From: Vespa crabro
Taxonomy: Eukaryota > Arthropoda > Insecta > Hymenoptera > Vespidae
Assembly: GCF_910589235.1 (NCBI RefSeq)
Contig: NW_025813599.1
Coordinates: 62,001-126,000, forward strand
Length of the DNA: 64,000 nucleotides
Reading direction: 5' to 3'
Both the position numbers and the translations under genes were made by a program. How positions within the stretch are numbered: position 1 is the first letter of the stretch; each line of letters starts with the position of its first letter. This document shows, piece by piece, positions 30,716-42,267 of this stretch. A model generated the notes under the pieces. The model saw only the letters and a list, made by a program, of their open reading frames with translations. It was not told the DNA's origin and did not search any database.

Positions 30716-31529
30716 GCGATTTTTCGCTCATATACGCGTATCGTCGAAAAACGAAAACTTGAAATCTGGTTCAATTTCAATGATTTTATATTCTATCGAT
30801 GCAGAATAAAGAATATAACAAGAATATAACGTTTTTACTATGTTTAAATACGCGTTTTCATATGATAATTGTCGAAAAACGTAATCGACATACGCGAATT
30901 TCGGTATATGCGAAGATAAAATCGTGAAATCTTTAATAATACTTGTGCCACAGTTAGAAAAATGTTACCAATCGATTCAGAACATTGCATTTCATAAGAT
31001 CAAACATCTATTTTATATTGGAATCAAAGTTTTTAACATTCTTTCATATCGTATATACGATTTTTCGCTCATATACGCGTATCGTCGAAAAACGAAAACT
31101 TGAAATCTCGTTCAATTTCAATGATTTTATATTCTATCGATGCAGAATAAAGAATATAACAAGAATATAACGTTTTTACTATGTTTAAATACGCGTTTTC
31201 ATATGATAATTGTCGAAAAACGTAATCGACATACGCGAATTTCGGTATATGCGAAGATAAAATCGTGAAATCTTTAATAATACTTGTGCCACAGTTAGAA
31301 AAAAGTTACCAATCGATTCAGAACATTGCATTTCATAAGATCAAACATCTATTTTATATTGGAATCAAAGTTTTTAACATTCTTTCATATCGTATATACG
31401 ATTTTTCGCTCATATACGCGTATCGTCGAAAAACGAAAACTTGAAATCTCGTTCAATTTCAATGATTTTATATTCTATCGATGCAGAATAAAGAATATAA
31501 CAAGAATATAACGTTTTTACTATGTTTAG
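30716..31529. repeat. 4-unit duplication, copy 1
   Basis: G30716 (TATGCG) with the linked CTGGTTC, A31304 (AAAAAAGTT) and G31529 (TTTAGATAC) recur 1,365 bases to the right, which is four units plus the insertion at 31898. Confidence 0.8.
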
Positions 31530-31897
31530 ATACGCGTTTTCATATGATAATTGTCGAAAAACGTAATCGACATACGCGAATTTCGGTATATGCGAAGATA
31601 AAATCGTGAAATCTTTAATAATACTTGTGCCACAGTTAGAAAAATGTTACCAATCGATTCAGAACATTGCATTTCATAAGATCAAACATCTATTTTATAT
31701 TGGAATCAAAGTTTTTAACATTCTTTCATATCGTATATACGATTTTTCGCTCATATACGCGTATCGTCGAAAAACGAAAACTTGAAATCTCGTTCAATTT
31801 CAATGATTTTATATTCTATCGATGCAGAATAAAGAATATAACAAGAATATAACGTTTTTACTATGTTTAAATACGCGTTTTCATATGATAATTGTCG

Positions 31898-31903
31898 AAA
31901 AAA
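31898..31903. repeat. A5 to A6 run insertion
   Basis: One extra A at the same monomer position as the insertions at 7341 and 28828. Confidence 0.88.
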
Positions 31904-32080
31904 CGTAATCGACATACGCGAATTTCGGTATATGCGAAGATAAAATCGTGAAATCTTTAATAATACTTGTGCCACAGTTAGAAAAATGTTACCAATCGAT
32001 TCAGAACATTGCATTTCATAAGATCAAACATCTATTTTATATTGGAATCAAAGTTTTTAACATTCTTTCATATCGTATAT

Positions 32081-32894
32081 GCGATTTTTCGCTCATATAC
32101 GCGTATCGTCGAAAAACGAAAACTTGAAATCTGGTTCAATTTCAATGATTTTATATTCTATCGATGCAGAATAAAGAATATAACAAGAATATAACGTTTT
32201 TACTATGTTTAAATACGCGTTTTCATATGATAATTGTCGAAAAACGTAATCGACATACGCGAATTTCGGTATATGCGAAGATAAAATCGTGAAATCTTTA
32301 ATAATACTTGTGCCACAGTTAGAAAAATGTTACCAATCGATTCAGAACATTGCATTTCATAAGATCAAACATCTATTTTATATTGGAATCAAAGTTTTTA
32401 ACATTCTTTCATATCGTATATACGATTTTTCGCTCATATACGCGTATCGTCGAAAAACGAAAACTTGAAATCTCGTTCAATTTCAATGATTTTATATTCT
32501 ATCGATGCAGAATAAAGAATATAACAAGAATATAACGTTTTTACTATGTTTAAATACGCGTTTTCATATGATAATTGTCGAAAAACGTAATCGACATACG
32601 CGAATTTCGGTATATGCGAAGATAAAATCGTGAAATCTTTAATAATACTTGTGCCACAGTTAGAAAAAAGTTACCAATCGATTCAGAACATTGCATTTCA
32701 TAAGATCAAACATCTATTTTATATTGGAATCAAAGTTTTTAACATTCTTTCATATCGTATTTACGATTTTTCGCTCATATACGCGTATCGTCGAAAAACG
32801 AAAACTTGAAATCTCGTTCAATTTCAATGATTTTATATTCTATCGATGCAGAATAAAGAATATAACAAGAATATAACGTTTTTACTATGTTTAG
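32081..32894. repeat. 4-unit duplication, copy 2
   Basis: G32081, A32669 and G32894 match copy 1. The GTATTTACG change near 32760 is private. Confidence 0.8.
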
Positions 32895-35800
32895 ATACGC
32901 GTTTTCATATGATAATTGTCGAAAAACGTAATCGACATACGCGAATTTCGGTATATGCGAAGATAAAATCGTGAAATCTTTAATAATACTTGTGCCACAG
33001 TTAGAAAAATGTTACCAATCGATTCAGAACATTGCATTTCATAAGATCAAACATCTATTTTATATTGGAATCAAAGTTTTTAACATTCTTTCATATCGTA
33101 TATACGATTTTTCGCTCATATACGCGTATCGTCGAAAAACGAAAACTTGAAATCTCGTTCAATTTCAATGATTTTATATTCGATCGATGCAGAATAAAGA
33201 ATATAACAAGAATATAACGTTTTTACTATGTTTAAATACGCGTTTTCATATGATAATTGTCGAAAAACGTAATCGACATACGCGAATTTCGGTATATGCG
33301 AAGATAAAATCGTGAAATCTTTAATAATACTTGTGCCACAGTTAGAAAAATGTTACCAATCGATTCAGAACATTGCATTTCATAAGATCAAACATCTATT
33401 TTATATTGGAATCAAAGTTTTTAACATTCTTTCATATCGTATATACGATTTTTCGCTCATATTCGCGTATCGTCGAAAAACGAAAACTTGAAATCTCGTT
33501 CAATTTCAATGATTTTATATTCTATCGATGCAGAATAAAGAATATAACAAGAATATAACGTTTTTACTATGTTTAAATACGCGTTTTCATATGATAATTG
33601 TCGAAAAACGTAATCGACATACGCGAATTTCGGTATATGCGAAGATAAAATCGTGAAATCTTTAATAATACTTGTGCCACAGTTAGAAAAATGTTACCAA
33701 TCGATTCAGAACATTGCATTTCATAAGATCAAACATCTATTTTATATTGGAATCAAAGTTTTTAACATTCTTTCATATCGTATATACGATTTTTCGCTCA
33801 TATACGCGTATCGTCGAAAAACGAAAACTTGAAATCTCGTTCAATTTCAATGATTTTATATTCTATCGATGCAGAATAAAGAATATAACAAGAATATAAC
33901 GTTTTTACTATGTTTAAATACGCGTTTTCATATGATAATTGTCGAAAAACGTAATCGACATACGCGAATTTCGGTATATGCGAAGATAAAATCGTGAAAT
34001 CTTTAATAATACTTGTGCCACAGTTAGAAAAATGTTACCAATCGATTCAGAACATTGCATTTCATAAGATCAAACATCTATTTTATATTGGAATCAAAGT
34101 TTTTAACATTCTTTCATATCGTATATACGATTTTTCGCTCATATACGCGTATCGTCGAAAAACGAAAACTTGAAATCTCGTTCAATTTCAATGATTTTAT
34201 ATTCTATCGATGCAGAATAAAGAATATAACAAGAATATAACGTTTTTACTATGTTTAAATACGCGTTTTCATATGATAATTGTCGAAAAACGTAATCGAC
34301 ATACGCGAATTTCGGTATATGCGAAGATAAAATCGTGAAATCTTTAATAATACTTGTGCCACAGTTAGAAAAATGTTACCAATCGATTCAGAACATTGCA
34401 TTTCATAAGATCAAACATCTATTTTATATTGGAATCAAAGTTTTTAACATTCTTTCATATCGTATATACGATTTTTCGCTCATATACGCGTATCGTCGAA
34501 AAACGAAAACTTGAAATCTCGTTCAATTTCAATGATTTTATATTCTATCGATGCAGAATAAAGAATATAACAAGAATATAACGTTTTTACTATGTTTAAA
34601 TACGCGTTTTCATATGATAATTGTCGAAAAACGTAATCGACATACGCGAATTTCGGTATATGCGAAGATAAAATCGTGAAATCTTTAATAATACTTGTGC
34701 CACAGTTAGAAAAATGTTACCAATCGATTCAGAACATTGCATTTCATAAGATCAAACATCTATTTTATATTGGAATCAAAGTTTTTAACATTCTTTCATA
34801 TCGTATATACGATTTTTCGCTCATATACGCGTATCGTCGAAAAACGAAAACTTGAAATCACGTTCAATTTCAATGATTTTATATTCTATCGATGCAGAAT
34901 AAAGAATATAACAAGAATATAACGTTTTTACTATGTTTAAATACGCGTTTTCATATGATAATTGTCGAAAAACGTAATCGACATACGCGAATTTCGGTAT
35001 ATGCGAAGATAAAATCGTGAAATCTTTAATAATACTTGTGCCACAGTTAGAAAAATGTTACCAATCGATTCAGAACATTGCATTTCATAAGATCAAACAT
35101 CTATTTTATATTGGAATCAAAGTTTTTAACATTCTTTCATATCGTATATACGATTTTTCGCTCATATTCGCGTATCGTCGAAAAACGAAAACTTGAAATC
35201 TCGTTCAATTTCAATGATTTTATATTCTATCGATGCAGAATAAAGAATATAACAAGAATATAACGTTTTTACTATGTTTAAATACGCGTTTTCATATGAT
35301 AATTGTCGAAAAACGTAATCGACATACGCGAATTTCGGTATATGCGAAGATAAAATCGTGAAATCTTTAATAATACTTGTGCCACAGTTAGAAAAATGTT
35401 ACCAATCGATTCAGAACATTGCATTTCATAAGATCAAACATCTATTTTATATTGGAATCAAAGTTTTTAACATTCTTTCATATCGTATATACGATTTTTC
35501 GCTCATATACGCGTATCGTCGAAAAACGAAAACTTGAAATCTCGTTCAATTTCAATGATTTTATATTCTATCGATGCAGAATAAAGGATATAACAAGAAT
35601 ATAACGTTTTTACTATGTTTAAATACGCGTTTTCATATGATAATTGTCGAAAAACGTAATCGACATACGCGAATTTCGGTATATGCGAAGATAAAATCGT
35701 GAAATCTTTAATAATACTTGTGCCACAGTTAGAAAAATGTTACCAATCGATTCAGAACATTGCATTTCATAAGATCAAACATCTATTTTATATTGGAATC

Positions 35801-36066
35801 AAAGTTTTTAACATTCTTTCATATCGTATATACGATTTTTCGCTCATATTCGCGTATCGTCGAAAAACGAAAACTTGAAATCTCGTTCAATTTCAATGAT
35901 TTTATATTCTATCGATGCAGAATAAAGAATATAACAAGAATATAACGTTTTTACTATGTTTAAATACGCGTTTTCATATGATAATTGTCGAAAAACGTAA
36001 TCGACATACGCGAATTTCGGTATATGCGAAGATAAAATCGTGAAATCTTTAATAATACTTGTGCCA

Positions 36067-36570
36067 TAGTTAGAAAAATGTTACCAATCGATTCAGAACA
36101 TTGCATTTCATAAGATCAAACATCTATTTTATATTGGAATCAAAGTTTTTAACATTCTTTCATATCGTATATACGATTTTTCGCTCATATACGCGTATCG
36201 TCGAAAAACGAAAACTTGAAATCTCGTTCAATTTCAATGATTTTATATTCTATCGATGAAGAATAAAGAATATAACAAGAATATAACGTTTTTACTATGT
36301 TTAAATACGCGTTTTCATATGATAATTGTCGAAAAACGTAATCGACATACGCGAATTTCGGTATATGCGAAGATAAAATCGTGAAATCTTTAATAATACT
36401 TGTGCCACAGTTAGAAAAATGTTACCAATCGATTCAGAACATTGCATTTCATAAGATCAAACATCTATTTTATATTGGAATCAAAGTTTTTAACATTCTT
36501 TCATATCGTATATGCGATTTTTCGCTCATATACGCGTATCGTCGAAAAACGAAAACTTGAAATCTGGTTC
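36067..36570. repeat. Isolated two-unit marker cassette
   Basis: CCATAG (36067), GATGAAG (36259) and, in the next unit, TATGCG with CTGGTTC form the same cassette found at 16.6, 20.7, 24.5 and 29.9 kb. It lies 18 units after the one at 29.9 kb and has a CATATTCGCG unit before it, as do the 24.5 and 29.9 kb copies. Confidence 0.8.
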
Positions 36571-37226
36571 AATTTCAATGATTTTATATTCTATCGATGC
36601 AGAATAAAGAATATAACAAGAATATAACGTTTTTACTATGTTTAAATACGCGTTTTCATATGATAATTGTCGAAAAACGTAATCGACATACGCGAATTTC
36701 GGTATATGCGAAGATAAAATCGTGAAATCTTTAATAATACTTGTGCCACAGTTAGAAAAATGTTACCAATCGATTCAGAACATTGCATTTCATAAGATCA
36801 AACATCTATTTTATATTGGAATAAAAGTTTTTAACATTCTTTCATATCGTATATACGATTTTTCGCTCATATACGCGTATCGTCGAAAAACGAAAACTTG
36901 AAATCTCGTTCAATTTCAATGATTTTATATTCTATCGATGCAGAATAAAGAATATAACAAGAATATAACGTTTTTACTATGTTTAAATACGCGTTTTCAT
37001 ATGATAATTGTCGAAAAACGTAATCGACATACGCGAATTTCGGTATATGCGAAGATAAAATCGTGAAATCTTTAATAATACTTGTGCCACAGTTAGAAAA
37101 ATGTTACCAATCGATTCAAAACATTGCATTTCATAAGATCAAACATCTATTTTATATTGGAATCAAAGTTTTTAACATTCTTTCATATCGTATATACGAT
37201 TTTTCGCTCATATACGCGTATCGTCG

Positions 37227-37230
37227 AAAA
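37227..37230. repeat. A5 to A4 run deletion
   Basis: One A is missing after TCGTCG, which makes the unit 340 bases and joins two frames into an 81-codon stretch. Confidence 0.88.
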
Positions 37231-38185
37231 CGAAAACTTGAAATCTCGTTCAATTTCAATGATTTTATATTCTATCGATGCAGAATAAAGAATATAACAA
37301 GAATATAACGTTTTTACTATGTTTAAATACGCGTTTTCATATGATAATTGTCGAAAAACGTAATCGACATACGCGAATTTCGGTATATGCGAAGATAAAA
37401 TCGTGAAATCTTTAATAATACTTGTGCCACAGTTAGAAAAATGTTACCAATCGATTCAGAACATTGCATTTCATAAGATCAAACATCTATTTTATATTGG
37501 AATCAAAGTTTTTAACATTCTTTCATATCGTATATACGATTTTTCGCTCATATACGCGTATCGTCGAAAAACGAAAACTTGAAATCTCGTTCAATTTCAA
37601 TGATTTTATATTCTATCGATGCAGAATAAAGAATATAACAAGAATATAACGTTTTTACTATGTTTAAATACGCGTTTTCATATGATAATTGTCGAAAAAC
37701 GTAATCGACATACGCGAATTTCGGTATATGCGAAGATAAAATCGTGAAATCTTTAATAATACTTGTGCCACAGTTAGAAAAATGTTACCAATCGATTCAG
37801 AACATTGCATTTCATAAGATCAAACATCTATTTTATATTGGAATCAAAGTTTTTAACATTCTTTCATATCGTATATACGATTTTTCGCTCATATACGCGT
37901 ATCGTCGAAAAACGAAAACTTGAAATCTCGTTCGATTTCAATGATTTTATATTCTATCGATGCAGAATAAAGAATATAACAAGAATATAACGTTTTTACT
38001 ATGTTTAAATACGCGTTTTCATATGATAATTGTCGAAAAACGTAATCGACATACGCGAATTTCGGTATATGCGAAGATAAAATCGTGAAATCTTTAATAA
38101 TACTTGTGCCACAGTTAGAAAAATGTTACCAATCGATTCAGAACATTGCATTTCATAAGATCAAACATCTATTTTATATTGGAAT

Positions 38186-38557
38186 AAAAGTTTTTAACAT
38201 TCTTTCATATCGTATATACGATTTTTCGCTCATATACGCGTATCGTCGAAAAACGAAAAATTGAAATCTCGTTCAATTTCAATGATTTTATATTCTATCG
38301 ATGCAGAATAAAGAATATAACAAGAATATAACGTTTTTACTATGTTTTAATACGCGTTTTCATATGATAATTGTCGAAAAACGTAATCGACATACGCGAA
38401 TTTCGGTATATGCGAAGATAAAATCGTGAAATCTTTAATAATACTTGTGCCACAGTTAGAAAAATGTTACCAATCGATTCAGAACATTGCATTTCATAAG
38501 ATCAAACATCTATTTTATATTGGAATCAAAGTTTTTAACATTCTTTCATATCGTATG
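38186..38557. repeat. 12/13-unit echo, copy 1
   Basis: A38186 (GGAATAAAAG), A38260 (AAAAATTG) and G38557 (GTATGTACG) recur to the right. The first two are offset by 4,082 bases and the third by 4,423, so the right side has gained one monomer. The GGAATAAAAG change puts TAA in the 61-codon frame. Confidence 0.75.
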
Positions 38558-39585
38558 TACGATTTTTCGCTCATATACGCGTATCGTCGAAAAACGAAAA
38601 CTTGAAATCTCGTTCAATTTCAATGATTTTATATTCTATCGATGCAGAATAAAGAATATAACAAGAATATAACGTTTTTACTATGTTTAAATACGCGTTT
38701 TCATATGATAATTGTCGAAAAACGTAATCGACATACGCGAATTTCGGTATATGCGAAGATAAAATCGTGAAATCTTTAATAATACTTGTGCCACAGTTAG
38801 AAAAATGTTACCAATCGATTCAGAACATTGCATTTCATAAGATCAAACATCTATTTTATATTGGAATCAAAGTTTTTAACATTCTTTCATATCGTATATA
38901 CGATTTTTCGCTCATATACGCGTATCGTCGAAAAACGAAAACTTGAAATCTCGTTCAATTTCAATGATTTTATATTCTATCGATGCAGAATAAAGAATAT
39001 AACAAGAATATAACGTTTTTACTATGTTTAAATACGCGTTTTCATATGATAATTGTCGAAAAACGTAATCGACATACGCGAATTTCGGTATATGCGAAGA
39101 TAAAATCGTGAAATCTTTAATAATACTTGTGCCACAGTTAGAAAAATGTTACCAATCGATTCAGAACATTGCATTTCATAAGATCAAACATCTATTTTAT
39201 ATTGGAATCAAAGTTTTTAACATTCTTTCATATCGTATATACGATTTTTCGCTCATATACGCGTATCGTCGAAAAACGAAAACTTGAAATCTCGTTCAAT
39301 TTCAATGATTTTATATTCTATCGATGCAGAATAAAGAATATAACAAGAATATAACGTTTTTACTATGTTTAAATACGCGTTTTCATATGATAATTGTCGA
39401 AAAACGTAATCGACATACGCGAATTTCGGTATATGCGAAGATAAAATCGTGAAATCTTTAATAATACTTGTGCCACAGTTAGAAAAATGTTACCAATCGA
39501 TTCAGAACATTGCATTTCATAAGATCACACATCTATTTTATATTGGAATCAAAGTTTTTAACATTCTTTCATATCGTATATACGA

Positions 39586-39591
39586 TTTTTT
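39586..39591. repeat. T5 to T6 run insertion
   Basis: One extra T in the ACGATTTTT run breaks the 61-codon frame of this unit. Confidence 0.88.
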
Positions 39592-40255
39592 CGCTCATAT
39601 ACGCGTATCGTCGAAAAACGAAAACTTGAAATCTCGTTCAATTTCAATGATTTTATATTCTATCGATGCAGAATAAAGAATATAACAAGAATATAACGTT
39701 TTTACTATGTTTAAATACGCGTTTTCATATGATAATTGTCGAAAAACGTAATCGACATACGCGAATTTCGGTATATGCGAAGATAAATTCGTGAAATCTT
39801 TAATAATACTTGTGCCACAGTTAGAAAAATGTTACCAATCGATTCAGAACATTGCATTTCATAAGATCAAACATCTATTTTATATTGGAATCAAAGTTTT
39901 TAACATTCTTTCATATCGTATATACGATTTTTCGCTCATATACGCGTATCGTCGAAAAACGAAAACTTGAAATCTCGTTCAATTTCAATGATTTTATATT
40001 CTATCGATGCAGAATAAAGAATATAACAAGAATATAACGTTTTTACTATGTTTAAATACGCGTTTTCATATGATAATTGTCGAAAAACGTAATCGACATA
40101 CGCGAATTTCGGTATATGCGAAGATAAAATCGTGAAATCTTTAATAATACTTGTGCCACAGTTAGAAAAATGTTACCAATCGATTCAGAACATTGCATTT
40201 CATAAGATCAAACATCTATTTTATATTGGAATCAAAGTTTTTAACATTCTTTCAT

Positions 40256-40269
40256 ATCGTATATACGAT
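40256..40269. other. Perfect 14-base palindrome (unit bases 10-23)
   Basis: ATCGTATATACGAT is its own reverse complement. It recurs once per monomer throughout the array, so the window has nearly 190 copies. Recurrent variants break it in some units: A to G giving TATGCG at 17,000, 21,092, 24,843, 30,303, 30,644, 32,009 and 36,442 (frame starts of those units), and TATGTACG near 38,557 and 42,980. It could bind a dimeric protein or extrude as a cruciform, but neither is shown by the sequence. Confidence 0.9.
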
Positions 40270-40300
40270 TTTTCGCTCATATACGCGTATCGTCGAAAAA
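40269..40300. other. Short inverted repeat, 7-base arms, 18-base loop
   Basis: TTTTTCG at 40269-40275 is the reverse complement of CGAAAAA at 40294-40300. The 18-base loop contains the 10-base palindrome, so either a hairpin or a smaller cruciform is possible on one strand. It is present in nearly every monomer. Formation in the cell is inference. Confidence 0.7.
40281..40290. other. Perfect 10-base palindrome (unit bases 35-44)
   Basis: ATACGCGTAT is its own reverse complement and contains two CpGs. It lies in the loop between inverted arms TTTTTCG (40269-40275) and CGAAAAA (40294-40300). With the 14-base palindrome just upstream, the first 60 bases of each monomer are unusually rich in dyad symmetry. 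A variant A to T (CATATTCGCG) breaks it in the units near 22,546, 24,251, 28,005, 29,711, 33.4, 35.1 and 35.8 kb. Confidence 0.88.
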
Positions 40301-40430
40301 CGAAAACTTGAAATCTCGTTCAATTTCAATGATTTTATATTCTATCGATGCAGAATAAAGAATATAACAAGAATATAACGTTTTTACTATGTTTAAATAC
40401 GCGTTTTCATATGATAATTGTCGAAAAACG
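40292..40430. repeat. Duplicated 11-mer within the monomer, 128 bp apart
   Basis: GTCGAAAAACG occurs at 40292-40302 and again at 40420-40430. Each is preceded within about 15 bases by TCATAT, and ATACGCG lies upstream of both. This suggests that part of the monomer arose by an old internal duplication, now diverged. A second weak echo, GAAATCT with flanking similarity, sits about 165 bases apart (unit bases 64 and 229). Neither gives a clean half-unit of 170 bases. Confidence 0.5.
40358..40379. repeat. 11-bp perfect tandem duplication inside the monomer
   Basis: AAGAATATAAC occurs twice in a row, at 40358-40368 and 40369-40379 (unit bases 112-133). Three monomers in the window have only one copy, the expected product of slippage or misaligned recombination between the two 11-mers. 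One helical turn separates the copies. Confidence 0.93.
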
Positions 40431-41721
40431 TAATCGACATACGCGAATTTCGGTATATGCGAAGATAAAATCGTGAAATCTTTAATAATACTTGTGCCAC
40501 AGTTAGAAAAATGTTACCAATCGATTCAGAACATTGCATTTCATAAGATCAAACATCTATTTTATATTGGAATCAAAGTTTTTAACATTCTTTCATATCG
40601 TATATACGATTTTTCGCTCATATACGCGTATCGTCGAAAAACGAAAACTTGAAATCTCGTTCAATTTCAATGATTTTATATTCTATCGATGCAGAATAAA
40701 GAATATAACAAGAATATAACGTTTTTACTATGTTTAAATACGCGTTTTCATATGATAATTGTCGAAAAACGTAATCGACATACGCGAATTTCGGTATATG
40801 CGAAGATAAAATCGTGAAATCTTTAATAATACTTGTGCCACAGTTAGAAAAATGTTACCAATCGATTCAGAACATTGCATTTCATAAGATCAAACATCTA
40901 TTTTATATTGGAATCAAAGTTTTTAACATTCTTTCATATCGTATATACGATTTTTCGCTCATATACGCGTATCGTCGAAAAACGAAAACTTGAAATCTCG
41001 TTCAATTTCAATGATTTTATATTCTATCGATGCAGAATAAAGAATATAACAAGAATATAACGTTTTTACTATGTTTAAATACGCGTTTTCATATGATAAT
41101 TGTCGAAAAACGTAATCGACATACGCGAATTTCGGTATATGCGAAGATAAAATCGTGAAATCTTTAATAATACTTGTGCCACAGTTAGAAAAATGTTACC
41201 AATCGATTCAGAACATTGCATTTCATAAGATCAAACATCTATTTTATATTGGAATCAAAGTTTTTAACATTCTTTCATATCGTATATACGATTTTTCGCT
41301 CATATACGCGTATCGTCGAAAAACGAAAACTTGAAATCTCGTTCAATTTCAATGATTTTATATTCTATCGATGCAGAATAAAGAATATAACAAGAATATA
41401 ACGTTTTTACTATGTTTAAATACGCGTTTTCATATGATAATTGTCGAAAAACGTAATCGACATACGCGAATTTCGGTATATGCGAAGATAAAATCGTGAA
41501 ATCTTTAATAATACTTGTGCCACAGTTAGAGAAATGTTACCAATCGATTCAGAACATTGCATTTCATAAGATCACACATCTATTTTATATTGGAATCAAA
41601 GTTTTTAACATTCTTTCATATCGTATATACGATTTTTCGCTCATATACGCGTATCGTCGAAAAACGAAAACTTGAAATCTCGTTCAATTTCAATGATTTT
41701 ATATTCTATCGATGCAGAATA

Positions 41722-41732
41722 AAGAATATAAC
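41722..41732. repeat. Collapsed 11-mer (11-bp deletion), first instance
   Basis: Only one AAGAATATAAC remains, so the unit is 330 bases. The unit and its right neighbour both carry the CACACATC variant. The deletion also extends the local forward frame to 90 codons, an incidental effect. Confidence 0.92.
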
Positions 41733-42267
41733 GTTTTTACTATGTTTAAATACGCGTTTTCATATGATAATTGTCGAAAAACGTAATCGACATACGCGAA
41801 TTTCGGTATATGCGAAGATAAAATCGTGAAATCTTTAATAATACTTGTGCCACAGTTAGAAAAATGTTACCAATCGATTCAGAACATTGCATTTCATAAG
41901 ATCACACATCTATTTTATATTGGAATCAAAGTTTTTAACATTCTTTCATATCGTATATACGATTTTTCGCTCATATACGCGTATCGTCGAAAAACGAAAA
42001 CTTGAAATCTCGTTCAATTTCAATGATTTTATATTCTATCGATGCAGAATAAAGAATATAACAAGAATATAACGTTTTTACTATGTTTAAATACGCGTTT
42101 TCATATGATAATTGTCGAAAAACGTAATCGACATACGCGAATTTCGGTATATGCGAAGATAAAATCGTGAAATCTTTAATAATACTTGTGCCACAGTTAG
42201 AAAAATGTTACCAATCGATTCAGAACATTGCATTTCATAAGATCAAACATCTATTTTATATTGGAAT

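Larger units (their letters stand above)
40247..40587. repeat. Reference satellite monomer matching the consensus
   Basis: This copy matches the consensus at every position I checked and is a convenient type unit, in the same phase as window base 1. In order it holds a 14-base palindrome, a 10-base palindrome flanked by short inverted arms, an 11-base perfect tandem duplication, the second copy of an 11-mer shared with the first quarter of the unit, and a TTCG...CGAA element. It has three T5 tracts (unit bases 23-27, 135-139, 333-337) and three A5 tracts (50-54, 178-182, 261-265). The length is about twice a typical nucleosome repeat, which is common among satellites; any nucleosome phasing is inference. 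Confidence 0.95.
39790..41530. repeat. Variant-free stretch of about five monomers
   Basis: Between T39788 and G41531 I see no departure from the consensus, about 1.74 kb of exactly repeated 341-base units. This is among the most homogeneous stretches in the window. Confidence 0.7.

Noticed and set aside
40449..40463. CENP-B-box-like element TTCGGTATATGCGAA
   Set aside because: It matches TTCG, the central A and the CG of the TTCGnnnnAnnCGGG core, but has CGAA in place of CGGG, so 7 of 9 key bases agree. In a CpG-rich repeat that is weak, and CENP-B-type boxes are not expected outside particular lineages. It may simply be another TTCG...CGAA inverted pair.
40534..40719. A 61-codon forward open frame conserved in almost every monomer
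   Set aside because: It starts with TTG, not ATG, except in one unit (51071) where TTG has mutated to ATG. Recurrent variants put stops in it: GATGAAG gives TGA in six units, GGAATAAAAG gives TAA in three, and TATTGATG gives TGA near 43404. Several variants change amino acids and I see no bias toward silent changes. Its persistence is explained by overall repeat homogeneity.
41557..41829. 90-codon forward frames in the three units with the 11-bp deletion
   Set aside because: The deletion shifts the frame past the usual stop by chance. The three copies are explained by duplication of one deleted unit.
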